From assembly GCF_042767895.1 (NCBI RefSeq), contig NC_091564.1:880087-892586 (forward strand): a stretch of DNA of 12,500 nt, given 5' to 3'. The notes below the pieces were generated by a model that searched no databases, was not told the DNA's origin, and saw nothing but the letters and a program-made list of their open reading frames with translations. The translations under genes were made by a program, and so were the position numbers. Of the stretch, positions 1 through 8,100 are shown in pieces (position 1 is the first letter of the stretch; each line of letters starts with the position of its first letter). This DNA comes from Penaeus vannamei. Lineage: Eukaryota; Arthropoda; Malacostraca; Decapoda; Penaeidae.

Positions 1-14
1 TATATAATTAATTT

Positions 15-764
<750 letters not shown>

Positions 765-838
765 AATAACTACTGTACTGTAATAATTGTTCCATTTCTG
801 TATGTCTATGAGGCATATCTGTATATATGTGTGTATAT

Positions 839-840
<2 letters not shown>

Positions 841-922
<82 letters not shown>
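841..922. repeat. (AC)n microsatellite, 41 uninterrupted repeats
   Basis: An uninterrupted 82-bp run of AC dinucleotides, preceded by a TATATGTGTGTATATGC transition. It follows shortly after the end of the mariner remnant. Purity over 41 units suggests recent expansion and high polymorphism. The Cys-Val frames on the minus strand are products of the GT repeat and are not genes. Confidence 0.99.
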
Positions 923-925
<3 letters not shown>

Positions 926-1590
926 GTATAAACATATTTTAAATTTCCCGCCAACGTAGGTGCTGCCCTCTGTTGAGAGGCCATTTCTTTTCGAAGCTGG
1001 CCATGTGACTTGTATTAAAACCCTTCGATGTAATGAATTATGGTATTGTCAACACCTGGAGAACGCCAACAAAATGTAAGTTTTATCAGTGCAGTCATGT
1101 TGACAAGTGTTTATTTGTGATTTTTTCAGAAGTATCACTAGCAAATGTAACATGAAAAGAGTTAATAAATATGCTACAGCGATTTATGATTTACTTTTCG
1201 TGGCCTTAAGCTAAATTCAAGTTTACTTTACACTTTTGACATTCGAAATGAAATAATGAACAGTGAAAGATATTCGAAATGAAATAAGTGTTATTTGCAA
1301 GATGGTAATTATCAACATGTTTCCATTTGTCAGTATATTTTAATTTACACTGAACCATTTTGTGCTGATTATGAAGGATTCCAATTTTAAATGTCTATGA
1401 TATTTGATTTAATGGATCTAAGTAGGCATGTTCTGATTTGTTACAGTTAGACCCGTTTCATGTCTAATAAATGACCAAACCGAAAAAAACGATTAACTGC
1501 CTGGCGTGTTAGAGACCTCAGTCAAACCCAATAAAGTTAAACAAATCATCTAATTCCATTTATCACTACGGAGTATTATTTGTGGTTATA
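923..1590. other. AT-rich unique spacer, no gene seen
   Basis: This non-repetitive sequence has frequent stops in all frames and no recognisable protein. The first 90 bases (about 940-1010) are richer in GC than the rest and contain TTTCCCGCCAA at 944-954 (an E2F-like string) and GCCCTCTGTTG shortly after. The remainder is AT-rich with TAATAAA-like strings. No RNA gene could be folded by eye. Confidence 0.6.
1241..1303. repeat. Partial 31-bp tandem duplication
   Basis: ATTCGAAATGAAATAA occurs at 1241-1256 and again at 1272-1287, a period of 31 bp. The remainder of the second copy has diverged from the first (TGAACAGTGAAAGAT versus GTGTTATTTGCAAGA). It looks like an old local duplication without function that I can see. 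Confidence 0.75.
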
Positions 1591-1790
1591 AATATGTGTG
1601 TATTCTTTAGGTACTTACACATACATAATATATATATATATGTGTGCGTGTGTATTCATATTTATATATGTATGCATATATATACACATAAAGAGAGAGA
1701 GCTACCTATGGATATACATTTGGACTCGTGTGTCTGAGTGTGAGTTTGTGTGCGTGTGTATGAGCATTCACACAAAAAAAAGATATTTAC
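1591..1790. repeat. TA/TG/GA low-complexity patch
   Basis: Short runs of TATATA (about 1629-1640), TGTGTGCGTGTG, imperfect ATATATG strings (about 1650-1690), AGAGAGAG (about 1691-1699) and TGTGAGTTTGTGTGCGTGTG follow one another. This is degenerate microsatellite sequence. The small open frames across it are rich in Tyr, Ile, Cys and Val and have no protein-like features. Confidence 0.7.
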
Positions 1791-2589
1791 GTGATTGTAA
1801 AGGTGGTTCACACACGCCATGGTACATTAAACACGTTTCTCCATCCGTCTGACTTTGATATGCATTTAATTAGATTAATACAAAATATAACATGCCTGTT
1901 TTTGTGTGTACTTCAAACGTTACGCAACATATGTAAATTCGATAATTTGCATACATACATTATAGGCGATTATATAAATGCTTATAAATATGTATCAGCA
2001 TTATGAATATTTTAAAAAGGTATTATCATAATGAACAGAATCGAAGGCCTATTTTCCCACTTTCTAAAATGGCTTCCAGTTATTGATGTTGAAATCCAGA
2101 AAATGAAAAATACCTTTAAATCCACGTTGATCAGAAAGGTTTTTTTTTTCAGGATTTAGAAAAATAGAAGTAGATATGAAGATTTAAATAGATAAAAAGA
2201 CTATCACTTCAATCCAGTGAGTTTAACTGAAATGTGTGACTTACGTTGGATGTATTTATATTTTGTTTAAACACTAGAAAAAATAATAAAAAAGAGAATG
2301 GTTAATTAGATTAATAGCCATGCTGATTGTATTTCTAATTTGAATAATCAAGGGAATAAAAACGTTTCACGTATGTCAACTCAATTACAATATGACCAAC
2401 GCTGGTCACATAATCAAAATAAAAACATATCTTCAAACTGAAATATTACTTAATACCAAAAAAATAAACAAACGAACAAAGAAAAAACACAACGACATTG
2501 AAATCATTAATAAGAAAAAATAAATCTCACTTGGAATATTAATTAAATTAGCTTTTCCTTATCAGAATACTCCAAAATTGCCCCATTAA
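1791..2589. other. AT-rich unique spacer, no gene seen
   Basis: About 800 bp of strongly AT-rich sequence with short homopolymers (T10 at about 2141-2150, several A5-A7 runs) and dense stop codons on both strands. I see no coding region, RNA gene or clear repeat. It is compatible with intergenic or intronic DNA. Confidence 0.6.
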
Positions 2590-2770
2590 GATCCCGTCAA
2601 TATATTTATCGAAGTCCTCCCTCCCCGGCGGCTTGTGAAAGAAAACGGCGACCGATTAACCACGGGCAAGAGAAGGTCATTTATGATAAGCTGCTGGTAA
2701 TCCCTACTTAATAATGCTCTTTAGATTATCCGCAGCTCAATTATCTTGATTGCTTGGAGCTCTTAGGGTA
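2590..2770. promoter_or_regulatory. Possible regulatory element (GATA-like cluster), speculative
   Basis: This stretch stands out from the AT-rich flanks by its higher complexity and GC content. It carries GATAAG at 2685-2690, TAATCC (a K50-type homeodomain core such as Otx/bicoid) at 2698-2703, TTATCC at 2726-2731 and TTATCT at 2741-2746. Three GATA-type cores thus fall within about 60 bp, one on plus and two on minus. Such short motifs are common by chance in AT-rich DNA and no adjacent gene is visible, so the regulatory reading is a guess based on motif clustering. Confidence 0.2.
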
Positions 2771-2808
2771 GGCGGGGGGGGGGGGAAGAGGGGGGAAGGT
2801 GGAGGGGG
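2762..2808 (+). repeat. G-run block with G-quadruplex potential
   Basis: The plus strand carries a run of 12 G (2774-2785), a run of 6 G (2790-2795), two GG doublets and a run of 5 G (2804-2808), separated by one or two non-G bases. This satisfies a G3+N1-7 quadruplex pattern if the long run supplies more than one tract. It is followed by TTATTATTATT and T-rich sequence. The exact run lengths are uncertain because long homopolymers are error-prone in sequencing. Confidence 0.7.
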
Positions 2809-2910
2809 TTATTATTATTTTTTTTTTAATACAAATGTGTGTTATGTAGTTTGTTCTCCGGTTGGGCTATTAGCGATATGAGAGCGTCTAAATGTTCTTT
2901 TTTATGTTAG

Positions 2911-3043
2911 TTTCTCTTTTTATCTATACTTATTTCTCTGTCTGTATGTCTGTTTATCTAACTGTCTATGTATCTATCTTTCTCCCGATATCTATCTGTC
3001 CATTTATATAATTATCTATCTATCTCTATTTATCTATCTATCC
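2911..3043. repeat. Degenerate TATC/TGTC tetranucleotide repeat
   Basis: Imperfect repetition of TATC, TGTC and TTTC units with scattered substitutions, best preserved as TATCTATC near 3013-3022 and 3031-3042. It grades directly into the polypyrimidine tract to its right, suggesting the larger tract grew from a simple tetranucleotide seed. Confidence 0.85.
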
Positions 3044-4252
3044 ATCCCTCCCCCCTCCCACCTGGTCTTCATCCCTCCCTCCCATTCCTTCCTTCCCTCC
3101 CTCCCTCCTCTCACCCTCTCTTCATCCCTCCCTCCCATTCTCTCCCCCTCCCACCCTCTCTTCATCCCTCCCTCCCATTCCCTCACCTCTCCCTCCCTCC
3201 TCCCCCACCCCTTCCCTCTGTCTCTCCCTCCTCCTTCCCCCCTCCCTCCCCTCTCCCTCCCTCCCCTCCTCCCCCTCCCTCCCCTTCCCATTCCCTCCCC
3301 ATTCCCTCTTCCTCCCTCCTCCTCCCACCCCTTCCCTCTTTCACTCCCTCCCATTCCCTCCTCCCCCACCCCTTCCCTCGCCTCTCCCTCCCTCCCCTCC
3401 TCCCTCCTCCCCCTCCTTCGCCTCTCCCTCCCTCCCCCTTCCCACCCTCTCCTCTCCCTCCTCCCCCTCCACCCTCTCTTCATCCCTCCCTCCTCCTCCC
3501 ACCCCTCCTCCCATTCCCTCCTCCTCCCCCACCCCCTTCCCTCTTTCACTCCCTCCCCCTTCCCTCCCTCGCCTCTCCCTCCATACCCCCGCCCTCCTCT
3601 CTCCCTCCTCCTCCTCTGCCTTCCCTCTGTCTCTCCCTCCCTCCTCCCCCTCCTCCCTCTTCCCATTCCCTCCCCCATTCCCTCTTTCACTCCCTCCTCC
3701 TCCCACCCCTTCCCTCTTTCCTCCCCTCCCCATTCCCTCCCCCTCCCTCCCTCCTGCATTCCCTCCCCCTCCCCTCCCTCGCCTCTCCCTCCCTCCTCCC
3801 CACCCCCTTCCTCTTTCACCCTCCCCTCCTCCCCCACCCCTTCCCTCTTCCCTCCTCCCTCCTCCACCCCCTTCCACCCCTCCTCGCCTCTCCCTCCCTC
3901 CTCCCCCATTCCCTCCCTCGCCTTACTCTCCCTCCTTCCTCCCCCCACCTCCCCCCCCATTCCCTCTCTCTCCATCCCTCCTTCCCTCCCTCTCCCTCCT
4001 CCTCCTCCCCCACCCCTTCCCTCTCCCTCCCCCCCTCCCTCCCTCGCCTCTCCCTCCCTCCTCCTCCCACCCCTTCCTCGCCTCTCCCTCCCCTCCTCCC
4101 CCTACCCCCTTCCTCTCCCTCCCTCTCCCTCTCTCCCTCTCCCTCCCTCCCCTCCCCTCCTCCCCCACTCCTTCCCTCCCTCCCTCCCTCCCCCCTCCCC
4201 CTCAATTTCCCACTCCCTCCCCCATTCCCCCCCTCCCCCACCCTCTTCCCTC
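3044..4252. repeat. 1.2-kb polypyrimidine tract with minisatellite substructure
   Basis: The plus strand is almost only C and T over 1.2 kb, mainly CCCTCC words, with isolated A and rare G. It is not simple-sequence throughout. CATCCCTCCCTCCCATTC recurs (about 3070, 3124, 3164), TCGCCTCTCCCTCC recurs with its G at 3380, 3420, 3571, 3781, 3886, 4046 and 4080, and CCCTCTTTCACTCCC recurs near 3340, 3540 and 3680. These shared rare bases imply descent from a repeated longer unit that has been scrambled. The minus strand is G/A-rich and dense in GGGAGGG. Long open frames on both strands (Pro/Ser/Leu on plus, Gly/Glu/Arg on minus) come from the lack of stop triplets in such composition. Confidence 0.95.
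4174..4200 (-). other. Canonical G-quadruplex motif on minus strand
   Basis: CCCTCCCTCCC repeats here into a C6 run and a further C4, so the minus strand has at least five G tracts of three or more separated by single A bases. This is the most compact quadruplex pattern in the pyrimidine tract; the plus strand could in principle form an i-motif. It is a sequence-pattern call only. Confidence 0.75.
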
Positions 4253-4403
4253 TGCGACCGACGGCACCGCTAATGCCATCACAAACAGCGGTCCTCCCAC
4301 GCGCGGTTCACGTTCGTTCACATCCATTCACGGGGCGCGGGCTTTGATCCCGTCTCTTGGGAGATGAACACCGGGCGAGGATACGTAGGGGGCTTGTACG
4401 CTG
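4253..4403. other. Short CpG-rich unique island between repeats
   Basis: About 150 bp of complex sequence with many CpG (GCGACCGACGG, CACGCGCGG, CACGTTCG, CGGGGCGCGGG) sits between the polypyrimidine tract and the next CT microsatellite. It holds a small perfect hairpin (TCTC, TTGG loop, GAGA at 4353-4364) and a palindromic-looking CGGG..CCCG pair around 4338-4352. No coding frame of useful length is confined to it. It may be a fragment of an older transposable element or a unique anchor; I cannot identify it. Confidence 0.5.
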
Positions 4404-4478
4404 GTCTCCCTATCTCTCTGTCTCTCTGTCTCTCTGTTTCTGTCTCTGTTTCTGTTTCTGTCTCTGCTTCTGTCTGTT
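4404..4478. repeat. CT/CTGT/TTTCTG microsatellite
   Basis: Repeats of TCTCTCTG, then TTTCTG and TCTCTG hexamers, all pyrimidine plus G. It terminates at TGTTAACGTATAACGTGTACG, a short AT-rich unique linker before the AT array. Confidence 0.9.
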
Positions 4479-4518
4479 AACGTATAACGTGTACGTAATA
4501 ACGTATATACAAATAAAC

Positions 4519-4522
<4 letters not shown>

Positions 4523-4593
<71 letters not shown>
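4523..4593. repeat. (AT)n microsatellite, about 35 repeats
   Basis: A perfect alternating AT run of about 71 bp. It is self-complementary and therefore prone to cruciform or slipped structures and to length errors in assembly. It lies between two CT-rich blocks, near the point where the purine-rich strand changes from minus to plus. Confidence 0.98.
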
Positions 4594-4594
<1 letters not shown>

Positions 4595-4603
4595 CAACTT
4601 AAC

Positions 4604-4605
4604 TT

Positions 4606-4695
<90 letters not shown>

Positions 4696-4744
4696 TGTGT
4701 CTGTCTGTCTCTCTCTGTCTGTCTCTCTCTCCCTCCTTCTCCCT

Positions 4745-4822
<78 letters not shown>

Positions 4823-4844
4823 ATATCTCTCCCTCTCTCTCTCC
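4604..4844. repeat. Compound CT/GT/CTGT microsatellite
   Basis: Blocks in order: TTTC into CT (about 4604-4636), GT (about 4637-4647), CTGT tetramers (about 4648-4663), CT, GT (about 4678-4700), CTGT again, CCCTCT hexamers (about 4731-4760), then CT to about 4818 with a GT interruption, and a degenerate CT tail. The repeated alternation of CT, GT and CTGT indicates successive expansion of junction motifs. Open frames on both strands through it are artefacts (Cys/Val/Ser/Leu on plus, Arg/Glu on minus). Confidence 0.97.
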
Positions 4845-4945
4845 TGACATCTACAGAAACACACACACGCGCGAACCTCTGCTCTCTCCCTCGAAATGAT
4901 TTCAAAACACGTACATACACAATCATTCCCTCTTAAGAAGAACAG
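4845..4945. other. Short unique linker
   Basis: Mixed sequence with a brief ACACACACGCGCG and otherwise no repeat. No gene or structured RNA is apparent. Confidence 0.5.
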
Positions 4946-5080
4946 AAATATCATTCTCACGCGAAACAAGTATATCACAATCACTTAAAATACACCCCCC
5001 AAAAAAAGAAAAAAAAATATCATTCTCACGCGAAGTATATCACAATCACTTAAAATAATCCCCCCCCCCCCAAAAAAAAA
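4946..5080. repeat. 69-bp imperfect tandem duplication with C-run and A-run tail
   Basis: ATATCATTCTCACGCGAA followed by GTATATCACAATCACTTAAA occurs twice, beginning at 4948 and 5017 (period 69). The first copy has four extra bases after CGCGAA. Each copy ends in a C run followed by an A run: C6 then A7 with a G interruption in copy one, C12 then A9 in copy two. After the second copy the sequence becomes AATAATAATAAATAAATAAA to about 5107. The duplication sits immediately before the large minisatellite and may be its left boundary. Confidence 0.9.
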
Positions 5081-5144
5081 ATAATAATAAATAAATAAAT
5101 AAAAAAATCAGAGAAAAAAAGGACCCCGTATCTTCCGATTCGCC
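5081..5144. other. A-rich stretch and short unique boundary
   Basis: TAATAATAAATAAATAAAT gives way to A7, then a 30-bp unique segment containing CCCCGTATCTTCCGATTCGCCC before the first purine units. This short segment is the only complex sequence anchoring the left end of the array. Confidence 0.6.
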
Positions 5145-8100
5145 CAGAGAGAGAGAAGGAGGAGTGAGGGAGTGAGTGACAAGAGAGAAGGAGGAGGGAG
5201 TGAGGGAGTGAGTGACAAGAGAGGAGGAGGAGGGAGTGAGTGACAAGAGAGAAGGAGTGAGGGAGTGAGTGACAAGAGAGGAGGAGGAGGGAGGGAGTGA
5301 GTGACAAGAGAGGAGGAGGAGGGAGAGTGACTTACAGAGGGAAAGTGAGGGTAATTGACAAGAAGGAGGAGGAGGGAGTGATGACAAGAGGGAGGGAGGA
5401 GGGAGATGGTGACAAGAGGAGGAGGAGGGAGGGAGAGTGAGTGACAGAGGAGGAGGGAGGGAGTGGTGACAAGAGAGGAGGAGGAGGAGGAGTGAGTGAC
5501 AAGAGAGGAGGGAGGGGAGGGAGTGAGTGACAGAGAGGAGGAGGAGGAAGTGAGTGACAAAGGAAGGAGGAGGGAGGGAGTGGTGACAGAGAGGAGTGAG
5601 GGGGGAGTGAGTGACAAGAGGAGGGGAGGGGAGGAAGAGTGACAGAGGGAGGGGAGGAGGGAGTGGCTGACAAGAGAGAGGAGTGAGGGAGTAGTGACAA
5701 GAGAGGAGGAGGAGGGAGGTAGTGACAGAGAGGAGGGAGGAGAATTGAGTAAAGGAGGAGGGAGGAGGAGGTGGTGACAAGAGAGGGAAGGTGAGGGAGT
5801 GAGTGACAAGAGAGGAGGAGGAGGGAAGTGAGTGACAGAGAGAGGGTGAGGGAGTGAGTGACAGAGAGGAGGGAGGGAGTAGTGACAGAGGAAGGGGGAG
5901 GAGGGAGTGAGAGAGCAAACAGAGGAAGGAGGGAGGAGGGAGTGAGAAGTGACAGAGAGGAAGGAGGGAGGAGGGAGTGAGTGACAAGAGAGAAGGAGGA
6001 GTGAGGGAGGAGGTGGTGATAAGAGAGGGAGGAGGAGGGAGTGGTACAAGAGAGGAAGGGAGGAGGAGTGAGTGACAGAGGAAGGAGGGAGGGAGTGAGT
6101 GACAAGAGGAGGAGGAGGGAGGGAGTGAGTGACAAGAGAGGAGGAGGAGGGAGGTAATTGACAAGAGAGGAGGAGGAGGGTAGTGACAGAGAGGAGGAGG
6201 AGTGAGGGGAGTGGTGACAAGAGAGGAGGAGGAGTGAGGGAGTGAGTGACAAGAGAGGAGGAGGAGGGAGTGAGTGACACTGAGAGAGGAGAGGAGGGGA
6301 GTGAGTGACAAGAGAGAGGGAGGAGGGGTGAGTGACAGAGAGGAAGAATTGAGGGAGTGAGTGACAAGAGAGGAGGAGGAGGGAGTGAGTGACAAGGAGA
6401 GGAGGGAGGGAGTGAGTGACAAGAGAGAAGGGTGAGGGAGTGAGTGACAGAGGGAGGAGGAGGGAGTGAGTGACAGAGAGGAGGAGGAGGAGTGAGTGAC
6501 AAGAGAAGGAGTGAGGGAGTGAGTGACAAGAGAGGGAGGAGGAGGGAGTGGTGACAGAGAAGGAGTGAGGGAGTGAGTGACAAGAGAGGAGGAGGAGGGG
6601 TGAGTGACAGAGAGGAGGAGGAGGAGGTGAGTGACAGAGAGAAGGAGTGAGGAGTGGTGACAGAGAGGGAGGGAGGGAGGGAGTGAGTGACAAGAGAGGG
6701 AGGAGGGAGGGGTGAGTGACAAGAGAGGAGGAGGGAGGGAGTGAGTGACAGAGAAGGAGTGAGGAGTGAGTGACAGAGAGAAGGAGTGAGGGAGTGAGTG
6801 ACAAGAGGAGGAGTGAGGGTAGTGACAAAGAGAGAGGAGGAGGAGGGAGTGAGTGACAAGAGAAGGAGTGAGGAGTGGTGACAAGAGAGGAGGAGGAGGA
6901 GTGAGTGACAAGAGGGAAGGGAGGAGGAGGGAGTGAGTGACAAGAGAGAAGGAGTGAGGGAGTGAGTGACAAGAGAGAAGGAGTGAGGAAGTGAGTGACA
7001 AGAGAGGAGGAGTGAGGGAGTGAGTGGCAAGAGAGGAGGAGTGAGGGAGTGAGTGACAAGAGAGGAGGAGTGAGGGAGTGAGTGACAAGAGGGAGGAGGA
7101 GGGAGTGAGTGACAAGAGAGGAGGAGGAGGAGTGAGTGACAAGAGAAGGAGTGAGGGTAGTGACAAGAGAGAAGGAGTGAGGAAGTGAGTGACAAGAGAG
7201 AAGGAGTGAGGGAGTGAGTGACAAGAGAGGAGGAGTGAGGGAGTGAGTGACAAGAGAGGAGGAGTGAGGGAGTGAGTGACAAGAGAGGAGGAGTGAGGGA
7301 GTGAGTGACAAGAGAGGAGGAGGAGGGAGTGAGTGACAAGAGAGGAGGAGGGGAGGAATTGAGGGTGAGTGACAAGAGAGAGGGAGGAGTGGTAGGCAAG
7401 GAGGAGGGAGGAGCAAAGTGAGCAGAGAGAAGGAGTGAGGGAAGTACAAAGTGACAAGAGAGGAGGAGGAGGGAGTGAGTGACAAGAGAGGAGGAGTGAG
7501 GGAGTGAGTGACAAGAGAGGAGGAGGAGGGAGTGAGTGACAAGAGAGGAGGAGGAGGGAGTGAGTGACAAGAGAGGAGGAGGAGGGAGTGAGTGACAAGA
7601 GAGGAGGAGGAGGGAGTGAGTGACAAGAGAGGAGGAGTGAGGGAGTGAGTGACAAGAGAGGAGGAGGAGGGAGTGAGTGACAAGAGAGGAGGAGGAGGGA
7701 GTGAGTGACATAAGAGAGGAGGGAGGAGGGAGTGAGTGACAGAGAGGAGGAGGGAGGAGTGAGTGACAAGAGGGAGGAGGAGGAGTGAGAGCTGGGGCGC
7801 AAGAGAGGAGGGAGGAGGGAGTGAGTGACAAGAGAGGAGGAGGAGGGGTAGTGACAAGAGAGGAGGAGGGTAGTGACAAGAGAGGAGGAGGAGGGAGTGG
7901 TGACAGAGAGGAGGAGGAGGGAGTGAGTGACAAGAGGGAGGGAGGAGGGGAGTGAGTGACAAGAGAGGAGGAGGGAGGGAGTGAGTGACAAGAGAGGAGG
8001 AGGAGTGAGGGAGGGAGTGAGTGACAAGAGAGGAGGAGGAGGAGGAGTGAGGGAGTGAGTGACAAGAGAGGGGGAGGAGGGAGTGAGTGACAAGAGAGAA

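Noticed and set aside
1075..1129. Possible mini-intron (GTAAGT at 1075, TTTTTTCAG ending 1129)
   Set aside because: Splice-like strings are present but there is no open frame on either side, and 55 bp is very short for an animal intron.
2968..4347. 459-codon plus-strand Pro/Ser/Leu-rich frame and overlapping Gly/Glu/Arg minus frames
   Set aside because: They coincide with the polypyrimidine tract, are open on both strands, and have no feature other than repeated CCCTCC-type codons.
4336..4364. tRNA-derived SINE or tRNA T-arm (GCTTTGATCCC resembling a B box)
   Set aside because: Matches the B box only loosely; no A box, acceptor stem or anticodon arm at a suitable distance, and the loop does not align with a true T loop.
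4328..4984. Arg/Glu-rich minus frame across the compound microsatellite
   Set aside because: Made of translated CT/GT/AT repeats with short unique edges; no protein-like segment.
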